From positions 1 to 35,115 of the forward strand of contig JAHIZT010000116.1 in NCBI GenBank assembly GCA_018814355.1: 35,115 nucleotides of DNA, in the 5' to 3' direction. How positions within the stretch are numbered: position 1 is the stretch's first letter; the number at the start of each line of letters is the position of its first letter. The notes beneath the pieces are model-generated. The model had not been told where the DNA came from. It ran no database searches and saw only the letters and a list, made by a program, of their open reading frames with translations. Source of the DNA: Candidatus Thermoplasmatota archaeon. Lineage in GTDB: Archaea; Thermoplasmatota; Thermoplasmata; UBA10834. Position numbers and translations under genes: made by a program. Positions 8,244 to 17,116 of the stretch are shown here, piece after piece.

Positions 8244-8282
8244 TGCGCCAGACCGTTCCCAACGTTGATAACGAGCAGAGAA

Positions 8283-8292
8283 TGCTTATAAG
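8283..8292 (+). promoter_or_regulatory. TATA-like box before the surface-protein gene
   Basis: tgcttataag, a near-consensus archaeal TATA sequence, about 40 bases after the GTPase stop codon. A second weaker box, ctatttatg, lies at 8304-8312. Either could drive the large surface-protein gene independently of the GTPase. Confidence 0.5.
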
Positions 8293-8311
8293 CCCAGCAT
8301 CGGCTATTTAT

Positions 8312-8326
8312 GCCTCTGCCAGAGGC
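8312..8326. promoter_or_regulatory. short inverted repeat near the surface-protein start
   Basis: GCCTCT-GCC-AGAGGC, a perfect 6-base inverted repeat with a 3-base loop, just downstream of the TATA-like boxes and 9 bases before GTG 8336. It could be an operator or an mRNA hairpin; no function is shown. Confidence 0.3.
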
Positions 8327-8335
8327 GGAATTGAA

Positions 8336-11300
8336 GTGGCCTTCAAAGTGAGCAAGAACCTTATAGCTGAGAGTAGCACCCGGTATCGCAGAAGCATGAG
8401 GCTACTTGCCGGACTCTTCGTCCTTCTCCTGATGGCATCTCCGGCCATCCCCATGTTCTACGACGTTGCGCACGATGTTCAGGCTGCCTCTTTGGATTCA
8501 TGGACCAAGGTGCTGCATCTACACGAGGGGGCCATATACACAACCGGGGACTATGATTGGCTGAACTCCACCGGGCCTTCAAATCCATCCAGCACGGACT
8601 ATGACCGTGACGGTGTTCCTGGAATCTCGATAAAGAAGAACGTCCCGCCGCAAAGGTGGCACCACTGGGTAATGTGGCCGTCTGCGAATTCGGATATCGT
8701 CATAACTGGCGATATTGACGCCAGAATATGGGCCAAGGACAAGGACAACGAGTCAGGGTCTCGGATAAGGGCCATCTTCTGGGATATGGGCCCAGGAGAA
8801 CTGGGCTCCCAGTCAATGTGGTCAGAGATAGGAAATGATACAGTCGACCTGCTCGGGGTCAACTACCCAGAGTACGATCTCAGCCACCTTACCGTGACAG
8901 TGGGTTCATACACGCTTGCTCAGGGTCACTCGCTCGTGCTTTCGATACAGAGGGGCGACTCCTACAACCAGTGGTTGTCCGTGATGTACGACACGAACGA
9001 CCTCGACTCCACGGTCACTCTTAGGACGAATGATTTCGTCTCAGTGGACACTGCCTGGACCGAGGACGCGAACAACCTCTCCAGGAGCACGTTCTCTGAC
9101 CAGGAGAGCGCTGTGGTCGTGGCCAATGTATCAGACCCATTCGGCGCATACGATATCACAAATGCGACAGCTGCCGTTTACTACCAGAGCAATGGGACGG
9201 CGGCTGTTCCATCCGAGGAGATGAGACTGGTGCGGACAGACCCGTCATCTGCGAAAGCTTGGAAACTATTCAATCACACCCTTCCTCTGCTCACTGCGGG
9301 GAACTACACTGTGAATGTCTCGGCCTCGGACCCTGGGGGCAGCCCCTCATGGCTCGCGCTGCCGTTGACGGTCGTCTCCGTCGACCACTTCAACGTGACC
9401 GCCCCAGCGGCGGTCGTCGCAGGCTCCCTATTCTCGATGACCATAACAGCGATGGACTCGTCTGACGCCATTGTCAGCGACTGGGTCGGCGCTGTCCAGT
9501 TGGAGGCCTTCAAAGCCGACATGACTACGCCCGGGAACGGTTCATTGGCAAACCAGTCCGTCTTCATCACGCCAGGTGATTCCGGGCAAATAGCAGTTGC
9601 AGACCAAAGCTATGGTTTCGGCGAGGAGACTATCAGGATCAAGGCTTCCGCGGGGACTCGCTACGGATGGAGCGGACTGATCTCCGTATCAAGCGGCCCT
9701 GTCGTGAATGTCACGCTCGTTCCATCAAGCACACAAACGATTGAATCGGGTTCCTCGCGGGGATTCACGGTAACTGGCAGAGACGCCAATGGTAACATCA
9801 ACACTGCGTGGACGCCGTCATGGACTTCCACGACTGACCTCGGCTCAATCGTCGGGGCAGGATTGTCTGTCGTGTTCATCGCGGACAAGGTCGGGTCAGG
9901 CTGGATTAACTGCTCCAACGCTGTAACAGGTGCAAACAACTCGACGGGGATAATCGTCGTTGCCGGCCTTCTTACTCGAATCGAGGTATCGCCGTCCACG
10001 CTCGTCATCAATGAATCTGAGACTCAGGCAATGACGGCTGTCGGATATGACTCGAAAGGAAACATCGTGAGCATTGCAGACGCTCGGTGGTACACAAACG
10101 TGGGATCTATCTCAGGGGTCGGGCCATCGGCTGTATTCACTGCCGGGTTCATGCCTGAGGTGGGAGCCATTGAGTGCCGCAAGGACAACATCGTTGGGTC
10201 CATCCAAGTCGAGGTCAAGACTGGCAGATGGAGCCCGTCATTGAGCCCTATCCCCATGCAGATTAGGAACGAGGACAGCGGCAGCTGGGAGCTTAGCCTA
10301 AGCGGCATTTGGCATAACCAGAATGGAACCTCGTTGCTCTCCTGGTGGGTCGAAGATGTGAACACGAGACTATACTTCGTGTCCCACGACCCATTGTCTA
10401 ACGCTGTCATGCAGTTCTACACTCAGCCGGATCAATCCGGCGATGACACATTCATTCTATGGGTTGTCAACCCGGACGGATATTGGGCTTATCAAGAAGT
10501 GACCGTCAGAATCATTCCAGTCAACGACAAGCCTGTATTCGTCAACAGCCCTCCCACGGAACTGTATGTCAAGTTCGACACGCCCTATACCTTCGACTAC
10601 AGCTACTTCGTCTCCGATGTGGATAACGCCCAGACCGAACTCTCCCTGAGCGTTACACCGTCGTCCGTCCAGAGTGACATCTTCTTCGATGGAATGATAG
10701 CTACTTTCATCTTCCCAAAGGAGGACGGCAACTCACCCTACTTCAAGATCGTGACGCTGACGGTATCCGACATCTCGGGCGCAAGCTCCGAAATGAGGCT
10801 AGTCGTCCGGGTCACCAACGACAACCCACCCGACATGACTACTAGCCTCCCAGATGTGACCATAAACGAAGGCGCCATGGACTTCTTCGTTTTCGATTTG
10901 GACGACTACTTCTACGACATCGACAGCGCCTTCCTGATCTACACATCCGGCTTCCAGCACATCACGGTGGACATAGACCCGATGACGCACCATGTCAACC
11001 TGTCGGCGCCTGAGGAATGGTCCGGGATCACTCAGGGGATGTTCACTGCCACCGATCCAGTGGGTGCGCTCAAGACGGATACAATAACGGTGACGGTCCT
11101 GCCGGTCAACGATCAACCTCAGGTTAGGAGTCCCGGAACAATCCACGTCAAGTACGATGTCCCATACTTCCTCTACCTCAGCCCTTACGTGACTGATCCC
11201 GACGACACCCTTGATTCTCTCACGTTCGTCTTCAACAACAGTAACGTCACGCACACGTCGACATTTGCGGGCAACCATCGTCTGGAGCTGAACTTCTCTG

Positions 11301-12538
11301 GGCCTGCGTCCGCAGTGCCGTACATGGCATATGTAAAGATGATTGTGAGCGATCCACAGGGGGCCTCAGCGCCATGCGACTTTGAGGTTCTGGTCACGGA
11401 CGATGAACCGCCTTCGGTCACTGTGCCCAACCCAGATCAAGTGTACTATTCGTTCCCCGAGGACACATACCTGAACAACACGATGCGGATGTACGACCTT
11501 TTTGCTGATCCTGATGACGCCTCCATGACCTTCCTGATATCAGGTGCGACGAATGTGCATTTCACGATATCCTCAGATGGCGTGGTCAACCTGACTGCCG
11601 AGGCGAACTGGTCCGGTATGGAGAAGATCGACATCACAGCTATCGATGACCGGGGTGGATGGGCGATGTTACAGGCCTATGTGATGGTGACGGAGGTCAA
11701 CGACGCGCCGTTTATCAAGAAGATTCCGGATGTGATCTCATCTGGTGGCTCGAGGAACTTCCGCATCCCGATATATCAATTCATCTTCGATTCCGACACT
11801 CCCTATTCGAAACTGGTCGTGACGGCGACTCCCCAAGACTCCACTGTGTCTGTCGTAGGCGAATACCTCTACATCAGCCTGCCCTCGGATCAAGATGTGG
11901 TCACGATCCAGATTCAAGCGTCCGACGGGGACTTGCTCTCGAACACCATGACATTCAAGGCCGGTGTGGCAAAGGACATCGCCCAGAAGATAGGTTGGCC
12001 GTACTCCTTCCCGCTCGTGCTCCTCGCAGCAGCCGTCGGTGCCTACTTCGTGTCTATCCGCATCCCGAGGCCCTACGCACTCGATAACCTGTTCTTAATA
12101 CACAACGACGGGAGGTTGGTCGCCCATGTGACCAGGGAAGAGAACATGACGCTGGACAAGGACATAGTGAGCGCCATGTTCACGGCTGTCCAGGAGTTCG
12201 TTCGCGACTCCTTCCAGAAGGGCGAGGTGGGCCTAAAGAAGCTCGAGATAGGCGAGAAGAGCGTCGTCATAGAGAAAGGGCAATCGACGTACCTCGCATT
12301 GATCTACGCGGGCTGGCCGCCTAAGGACACCTTCGACATGCTGTCAATGCTCCTCAGAGACATCGAGGAGCGCTACAAGGGAAGGCTCGAGAAGTGGAAC
12401 GGGACGATGAAGACCGTGAAGGGCGTTGACAAGATGCTTCAGGAGTATATGGCCAACGCCTTCAAGCCCGGGACCTGGCATGAAGAGGAAGAGATTGCCG
12501 AGGCGGAGTGGGTCGACATACTCGACAAAGAAGCCTAG
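8336..12538 (+). CDS. large surface protein: Ig-like and cadherin-like repeats, one TM helix, cytosolic longin/roadblock-like domain
   Basis: About 1,400 residues. A basic N-terminus and hydrophobic core (RLLAGLFVLLLMASPAIPMF, encoded from 8399) form a signal peptide. The ectodomain starts with a beta-rich region, then Ig-like/invasin-like modules (about 9385-10225; paired VTGRDANGNI and AVGYDSKGNI units). Cadherin-like repeats to about 11960 end in VNDKP, TNDNPP, VNDQP, TDDEPP and VNDAP. Many NxS/T sequons suggest N-glycosylation. One membrane helix (about 11995-12060, PLVLLAAAVGAYFV) is followed by about 158 cytosolic residues beginning YALDNLFLIHNDGRLVAHV. That tail has alternating beta strands and helices, is charged at the end, and looks to me like the longin/roadblock folds that bind small GTPases. 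It follows the Ras-like GTPase gene directly. The frame is open back to GTG 8243; GTG 8336 or 8348 fits the promoters, and ATG 8396 is the minimal signal-peptide start. Ligand unknown. Confidence 0.85.
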   Translation: MAFKVSKNLIAESSTRYRRSMRLLAGLFVLLLMASPAIPMFYDVAHDVQAASLDSWTKVLHLHEGAIYTTGDYDWLNSTGPSNPSSTDYDRDGVPGISIKKNVPPQRWHHWVMWPSANSDIVITGDIDARIWAKDKDNESGSRIRAIFWDMGPGELGSQSMWSEIGNDTVDLLGVNYPEYDLSHLTVTVGSYTLAQGHSLVLSIQRGDSYNQWLSVMYDTNDLDSTVTLRTNDFVSVDTAWTEDANNLSRSTFSDQESAVVVANVSDPFGAYDITNATAAVYYQSNGTAAVPSEEMRLVRTDPSSAKAWKLFNHTLPLLTAGNYTVNVSASDPGGSPSWLALPLTVVSVDHFNVTAPAAVVAGSLFSMTITAMDSSDAIVSDWVGAVQLEAFKADMTTPGNGSLANQSVFITPGDSGQIAVADQSYGFGEETIRIKASAGTRYGWSGLISVSSGPVVNVTLVPSSTQTIESGSSRGFTVTGRDANGNINTAWTPSWTSTTDLGSIVGAGLSVVFIADKVGSGWINCSNAVTGANNSTGIIVVAGLLTRIEVSPSTLVINESETQAMTAVGYDSKGNIVSIADARWYTNVGSISGVGPSAVFTAGFMPEVGAIECRKDNIVGSIQVEVKTGRWSPSLSPIPMQIRNEDSGSWELSLSGIWHNQNGTSLLSWWVEDVNTRLYFVSHDPLSNAVMQFYTQPDQSGDDTFILWVVNPDGYWAYQEVTVRIIPVNDKPVFVNSPPTELYVKFDTPYTFDYSYFVSDVDNAQTELSLSVTPSSVQSDIFFDGMIATFIFPKEDGNSPYFKIVTLTVSDISGASSEMRLVVRVTNDNPPDMTTSLPDVTINEGAMDFFVFDLDDYFYDIDSAFLIYTSGFQHITVDIDPMTHHVNLSAPEEWSGITQGMFTATDPVGALKTDTITVTVLPVNDQPQVRSPGTIHVKYDVPYFLYLSPYVTDPDDTLDSLTFVFNNSNVTHTSTFAGNHRLELNFSGPASAVPYMAYVKMIVSDPQGASAPCDFEVLVTDDEPPSVTVPNPDQVYYSFPEDTYLNNTMRMYDLFADPDDASMTFLISGATNVHFTISSDGVVNLTAEANWSGMEKIDITAIDDRGGWAMLQAYVMVTEVNDAPFIKKIPDVISSGGSRNFRIPIYQFIFDSDTPYSKLVVTATPQDSTVSVVGEYLYISLPSDQDVVTIQIQASDGDLLSNTMTFKAGVAKDIAQKIGWPYSFPLVLLAAAVGAYFVSIRIPRPYALDNLFLIHNDGRLVAHVTREENMTLDKDIVSAMFTAVQEFVRDSFQKGEVGLKKLEIGEKSVVIEKGQSTYLALIYAGWPPKDTFDMLSMLLRDIEERYKGRLEKWNGTMKTVKGVDKMLQEYMANAFKPGTWHEEEEIAEAEWVDILDKEA

Positions 12539-14232
12539 GCGTCTTCGTCTCTCGCCTTTCTCATAGCGTATTCGTAGAGAGTCTCCTTCTGTGGGCCGAG
12601 CGTCATCCCGTACTGCTGCTTCAGCTTCAGAGCGACGGATCTGCGCATGAATGCCATAGGCAGACAGCCGGCGTACAGTAGAGCGTCGTGGAAGAACTTC
12701 AACGAGGACTTCGGTCCCATGGTTCGCTCAACGTCCTCTCTTAGCTGCATCAATGCTAGCTTGCCGAGGAAGTATGCTGTGAAGTATGTTGGGGACATCG
12801 CGCACCCCCTTGCCTCCTTCCAAGAGGCACGAGCCTCCATGGCGCACTCCTGCTTCAGCATCTCTGTGGCCTCATCGAGCGTCATTTCCCCCTTCGCAAG
12901 CTTGATTTCGACAATCAAGCGAACGATCCTGAATATGAGGTCGTTATTGGTAGTGAATCTGCCAAGAGGATTGTCGTTGTATCCCAGCGAGATCATCATG
13001 TCCTCCGTGTACAGGCCCCAGCCTTCGCTGAAGTCCGGGGATGCTATGAGAATCCTTATCGGGGACGGATTCGTGTTGGCGCATATTGCCTGGATGTGAT
13101 GGCCAGGATAGCCCTCGTGCACTGTTGTGTTCACGATGCTGGCGCGGCTGTGTTCGCGGAGCAGCTCAGGATTCGTTTCGTCTGGGGTGACCATGAACAT
13201 GCCTGCGCGGCTTCCGTCGAACTTCCCAGGCTCGAACTGTGCGGCGAATGCGCACATCGGTCTCATGAACAAAGGCGTCTCCAGGACCAGGAGCTTCTCA
13301 TTCTCTGGTATCGTGAGGATGTCAATCTTGATTACGAACTCTCTTGCAGCCTTCACGGATTCCCTGTACTCCTTCAGTACTCCCTCGAAGGTCTCTGCAT
13401 GATCGGATTTCACTACATCCATCGCTTCTTCCGGGCTTCCAGAGGGGACGATCTGGGCGGCGATCCTAATCGCGTTCTTCTTTGCCAACCGCAGATAAGT
13501 CTCTCCGATCTCCAATGCCTGATCAGGCGTGAGTCCGTATCCCTTGGTTTCGAAGTAGCGGTGGTATTCGTCCGGTTGAATTGTGTATCTTGAATCCGAA
13601 GAAGGGATTACTTTCTCGGCGAGCCACTTGTTGTGTTCTTCAATGGCCTGTATCGAGACTATGATTGCCCTCTCCAACCGGTTCTTGGTGGTCGAGTCCG
13701 TCCCCTTCGCTTCTGCGAGCGTCTCTATTTTCCGAAGGAGTTCGGGGACCTCTCTTCCGGTCTCGAGCGCAGCCTCATTCCATAGTTTGTAGGGGGACTT
13801 CAATGCATTCCGTGAGCCTCTCAGGAAATCAGGTATTGCCTCCAACCTGTAGATGATGGATTCGAGCCTCTCCTCGAATGACGGGTGGTCGCGCGCAAAG
13901 AGGAAGAAGAGTGAATAGCCGACCTCGCTGCATGCGAAAGACTCCCTTTCGAACAGTCTCAATTCCTCTATCTCGAAAAGCTTCAGTCTCAGGATGTAGA
14001 TCGCAAGATCGCGATCAACGCCTTCCTCCTCGGACAACGATCTCGCTGGGAAGTGGTGCAGTTCGCCCAACAATTCTCTGCATCTCTCGGCTATGTGCTC
14101 TGCAGCCCTACTGCTCGGGTCGCGAAGGACTCGGTCGTGGCTGTGCCATCCTACCTGAGTGGCGAATGATGGGTCCCAGCTAAGGTACTCTTCCATCAGG
14201 GATTTCGCCAACTCCTTGAAGGGTTTGCCCAT
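12535..14232 (-). CDS. DUF885 family protein, probable zinc metallopeptidase
   Basis: A 565-residue protein of the DUF885 family. The hallmark HEGYPGHH (residues 372-379) is a gluzincin-like HExxH variant proposed to bind zinc, and it is followed by the conserved SEGWGLYTEDMM segment. No signal peptide or membrane helix is seen, so it is probably cytosolic. Family members are little studied; some act as dipeptidases or carboxypeptidases, so a peptidase role is inference. The frame extends to ATG 14262, but that codon abuts the TATA box at 14268-14276. ATG 14232 gives a leader of about 14 bases and is preferred. Its stop codon interlocks with that of the convergent surface-protein gene on the palindrome CTAG. 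Confidence 0.88.
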   Translation of the reverse strand: MGKPFKELAKSLMEEYLSWDPSFATQVGWHSHDRVLRDPSSRAAEHIAERCRELLGELHHFPARSLSEEEGVDRDLAIYILRLKLFEIEELRLFERESFACSEVGYSLFFLFARDHPSFEERLESIIYRLEAIPDFLRGSRNALKSPYKLWNEAALETGREVPELLRKIETLAEAKGTDSTTKNRLERAIIVSIQAIEEHNKWLAEKVIPSSDSRYTIQPDEYHRYFETKGYGLTPDQALEIGETYLRLAKKNAIRIAAQIVPSGSPEEAMDVVKSDHAETFEGVLKEYRESVKAAREFVIKIDILTIPENEKLLVLETPLFMRPMCAFAAQFEPGKFDGSRAGMFMVTPDETNPELLREHSRASIVNTTVHEGYPGHHIQAICANTNPSPIRILIASPDFSEGWGLYTEDMMISLGYNDNPLGRFTTNNDLIFRIVRLIVEIKLAKGEMTLDEATEMLKQECAMEARASWKEARGCAMSPTYFTAYFLGKLALMQLREDVERTMGPKSSLKFFHDALLYAGCLPMAFMRRSVALKLKQQYGMTLGPQKETLYEYAMRKARDEDA

Positions 14233-14267
14233 ACTGTTGGACCACGGATGCAGGCTATGCATTTAAG

Positions 14268-14276
14268 CTTATATAC
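14268..14276 (-). promoter_or_regulatory. TATA box of the DUF885 gene
   Basis: gtatataag on the minus strand, centred 40 bases before ATG 14232. It rules out the upstream in-frame ATG 14262. Confidence 0.6.
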
Positions 14277-14339
14277 TCAAGTCCCGCAAGCGAGCCCCTG
14301 GCGGGGCAGCCAGGGTTCAGCAGAAACCTTTCGCAAAGT

Positions 14340-14347
14340 CTTATACC
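14340..14347 (+). promoter_or_regulatory. TATA box of the permease gene
   Basis: cttatacc, 27-34 bases before ATG 14374, placing transcription start within a few bases of the start codon. It argues against the longer in-frame start at 14248. Confidence 0.6.
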
Positions 14348-14373
14348 TTGCACAAATCATCACATCCACCCAG

Positions 14374-16647
14374 ATGCCTAGCACACCCCCTAGCCAGACG
14401 GTTACTGTCACACTCAGGCGCGACCTGGGCCTCCTTGATGTAACGATGATCGGAGTGGGCGCGATGATAGGCACAAGCATCTTCGTGCTCATAGGCATCG
14501 CGACTCTGGAGATCGGAGCTGCTGTGATGATAGCGTTCGCCCTGAACGGCATCATGACGTTGTTCACCGCAGCTACCTATGCGGAGCTTGGGTCTTCGTT
14601 CCCTGAAGCTGGTGGCGGCTATCTCAGGGCCAAGAAGGGCCTTCCCAATCCGGCGGGGTTCATGTCCGGCTGGCTGTCGTGGTTCGGGCACACGGCCGCG
14701 TGCAGCTTCTACTCACTGGGTTTCGGATTTATGATGGTAGAGTTGTCGGACTATTTCAAATTCGATTTCCTTGGTCTATCCGATGATTTGATGATCAAGC
14801 TCTTTGCCGCCTTCGCAATCATGTTCTTCCTAGCAATCAACTACTCAGGAGTCGGTGCCACGGGCAAGATGGGAGACACCGTCACAATCATACAGGTCCT
14901 GATAATCGCTTTCTTCGTCGCGTTCGCCGTCCTCTATGCCCTCGACACGAAGGGGATCCATGTCATGGACAACTTCGAGCCGATCATCCCCGCTGACAAG
15001 AAGTTGACAGATGTTTTCCTCGTGATGGGGTTCACTTTCATCGCTTTCGAGGGTTACGAGATCATTGTGCAGTGTGGCGAAGAGGTCAAGGATCCTAGGA
15101 AGAACATACCCAAGGCAATCTTTATCTCAGTCGGGATTGCCGCTCTCCTGTACATCTCTGTCGCATTCGCCTGCATCTCCAACTTCAATGTCCCCATAGA
15201 GGGCGAGGGCGAGAGTTGGGTCATATACACAGCTACGCAGGTCATCCCTTTCGTGGGGGCGCCTCTACTGATCTTTGGCGGGATTCTGTCCGCAATGGCA
15301 GCGCTTAACGCAACGGTCTTCTCCTCGTCGAGAGTGAGTTTCGCTATGGGCAGGGACGGGTCCTTGCCGCGCGTCTTCGGCCACATCCACCACAGGAGGA
15401 GAGTCCCACACAAGGCCATCGCGATCACCGGTGGGATCATGCTCTTCATGGCCCTAGCCTTCCCCTTGCATGTTGTCGTCGCCTCAACGTCGATAGTGTT
15501 TCTCCTTCTGTTCTGCATTGCTAACATGTCATCCATCGCTCTCAGGAACCGGTTGACAGAGATCGACGTGGGATTCAGAACACCTCTGTTTCCTTTGTTT
15601 CCAGTGATCGGCGTGTTCACGACCCTTATCACCGCGGTCTACCTGTTCAATCTCGTCCCTGAGGGCTGGTACATTGCACTCGTCTGGATCGGCATCGGCC
15701 TGGCCGCCTCTGCCTTCGCGAAGCCCGAGGAGGAATACAAGTCCATAGCCGATCAGAAGAGAGTCCCGCAGAGGCCTCTCACAAAGGAACAGATCGAGCG
15801 ATACAGGGTCCTCCTCGCCTTAGAGAATTTGGGTGACCTCAGGCTAGTTGAGGTGGCTGGCATATTCGCGCGTTATTTCAATGGCGACCTGACCGTTAAC
15901 AAGGTCGTTGAGGTACCAAGGGCGATGCCCCTCGAGGCGATAAGCAAGGAATACATCGATGAGATATCCGGGGGCCTGAGGAAGACGATCAAGGTCGCCC
16001 CCTCGACAGTGATTGTAAGACCTGTGGTGTCCGTTTCGTACGATGTTGCCGGAGCCATATTGGATCAGACGAAACACGAGGCCGCCAATCTGTTGGTTCT
16101 GGGCTGGAAGGGTACCAGATTGCGCGGCAGGACGATCCTTGGGCGAAACCTGGACCGCGTCGTGAGGGAGGCGCCCTGCGACGTCGCGATAATCAAGACC
16201 AAGAGGCTCAGCAAGAACATTGAGAATATCCTCCTGGTCTCAGGCGGCTACATCGAGACCAGAAAGGCGTTGCTCCTCGCGCTTCCCATCGCAAGGGAGT
16301 TCGGAGCGAAGATCGAGATCCTTTCAGTAATCACCGATGACAGACAGGTCGAGCTCATGCGCGGGAACGCCGAGCGGCTGAGCAAGATGGCCGACCGTGT
16401 GAAGGTTCGAAACGAGGTGAAATTCGACCACTCGAAGTCTCTAGTTAGCGCGGTGATGGAACACTCACGTGACGCTGACATCTTGGTGATGGGCGCGGGT
16501 CCGCAATCTGCTCTCGAGAGGACATTGTTCGGGGCTGTCTACGACAGGATAATCCGGTCCTTGACGTCCCCGTGCTCGTGCTCAAGACTGCCAGAGTGGG
16601 GAAGCCGTCGACCTCAAGCGTATCTGCCCCATCGAGGCCGCCCGTAG
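14374..16647 (+). CDS. APC-family amino acid permease with two C-terminal universal stress protein domains; tail frameshifted
   Basis: A 757-residue membrane transporter. The N-terminal two thirds hold about 12 membrane helices with APC features: GLLDVTMIGVGAMIGTSIFVL in helix 1, ELGSSFPEAGGGY, and EEVKDPRKNIPKAI before a later helix. This indicates uptake or exchange of amino acids. From about 15790 come two tandem Usp domains, each with a nucleotide-binding-type GxxG tail: WKGTRLRGRTILGRNLDRVV and GAGPQSALERTLFGAVYDRI. After RIIRSL (to 16563) the frame reads TSPCSCSRLPEW and ends at 16647. The overlapping frame from 16563 reads DVPVLVLKTARVGK, the normal last Usp strand, and ends at 16661. 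A single-base loss, real or sequencing, has therefore probably altered the C-terminus. The transporter itself is unaffected. TATA box 14340-14347 supports the start. Confidence 0.9.
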   Translation: MPSTPPSQTVTVTLRRDLGLLDVTMIGVGAMIGTSIFVLIGIATLEIGAAVMIAFALNGIMTLFTAATYAELGSSFPEAGGGYLRAKKGLPNPAGFMSGWLSWFGHTAACSFYSLGFGFMMVELSDYFKFDFLGLSDDLMIKLFAAFAIMFFLAINYSGVGATGKMGDTVTIIQVLIIAFFVAFAVLYALDTKGIHVMDNFEPIIPADKKLTDVFLVMGFTFIAFEGYEIIVQCGEEVKDPRKNIPKAIFISVGIAALLYISVAFACISNFNVPIEGEGESWVIYTATQVIPFVGAPLLIFGGILSAMAALNATVFSSSRVSFAMGRDGSLPRVFGHIHHRRRVPHKAIAITGGIMLFMALAFPLHVVVASTSIVFLLLFCIANMSSIALRNRLTEIDVGFRTPLFPLFPVIGVFTTLITAVYLFNLVPEGWYIALVWIGIGLAASAFAKPEEEYKSIADQKRVPQRPLTKEQIERYRVLLALENLGDLRLVEVAGIFARYFNGDLTVNKVVEVPRAMPLEAISKEYIDEISGGLRKTIKVAPSTVIVRPVVSVSYDVAGAILDQTKHEAANLLVLGWKGTRLRGRTILGRNLDRVVREAPCDVAIIKTKRLSKNIENILLVSGGYIETRKALLLALPIAREFGAKIEILSVITDDRQVELMRGNAERLSKMADRVKVRNEVKFDHSKSLVSAVMEHSRDADILVMGAGPQSALERTLFGAVYDRIIRSLTSPCSCSRLPEWGSRRPQAYLPHRGRP

Positions 16648-16657
16648 GCGGATTGGA

Positions 16658-17116
16658 TTAGGCCGCGCCTGCTCCACCGAACAACTCCTCAATGACTTTC
16701 CTGGCGGTGCGGGTCAAGTCCATCTTCCTCGCCTCTTCGCGCGTGACCCATTTCATCTCTGTAACTTCTGCGCTCAGCTTCTCCTCCCCTCCTGTCGGCC
16801 TCGCGAGGAAGTCAACCAGTACATAGTGATACATCACTTTCCCGGAATCGTCACGGTCCACCATGTCGAACACGTTGATGAGCTCCAGCACTTCGATCTC
16901 AATGCCAGTTTCTTCTTCCATCTCTCTTGCGCAAGCCTCCGAGAGTTTCTCACCTAGCTCCACGAGTCCTCCGGGGATGCTCCACTTGCCAGCTCCAGGC
17001 TCGAACGCCCGTTTCACCAGGAGAATATTGCCGTTCTTTATCGCGACAGCACCTACTCCCACCAAGGGGGCGCTGGGATACTTGCGCATAGGATTCGCAT
17101 CTTTGTCATCGGTCAT
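16658..17116 (-). CDS. Nudix hydrolase
   Basis: A 152-residue soluble hydrolase that cleaves nucleoside diphosphates linked to another moiety. The Nudix box GX5EX7REUXEEXGU is perfect (from GLVELGEKLSEACAREME to EETGI, about residues 48-70) and is preceded by KWSIPGG. The strand AVAIKNGNILLVKRA is like the ADP-ribose or NTP pyrophosphatases. The substrate cannot be read from sequence. The start is ATG 17116 because it overlaps the TGA of the upstream M28 peptidase as ATGA, a translational coupling arrangement; the frame extends further upstream without support. Its end is 3 bases from a permease frame ending at 16661. Confidence 0.93.
   Translation of the reverse strand: MTDDKDANPMRKYPSAPLVGVGAVAIKNGNILLVKRAFEPGAGKWSIPGGLVELGEKLSEACAREMEEETGIEIEVLELINVFDMVDRDDSGKVMYHYVLVDFLARPTGGEEKLSAEVTEMKWVTREEARKMDLTRTARKVIEELFGGAGAA

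Noticed and set aside
14248-14373. Longer permease start
   Set aside because: It starts on the far side of the TATA box at 14340-14347, and the extra 42 residues are not transporter-like.
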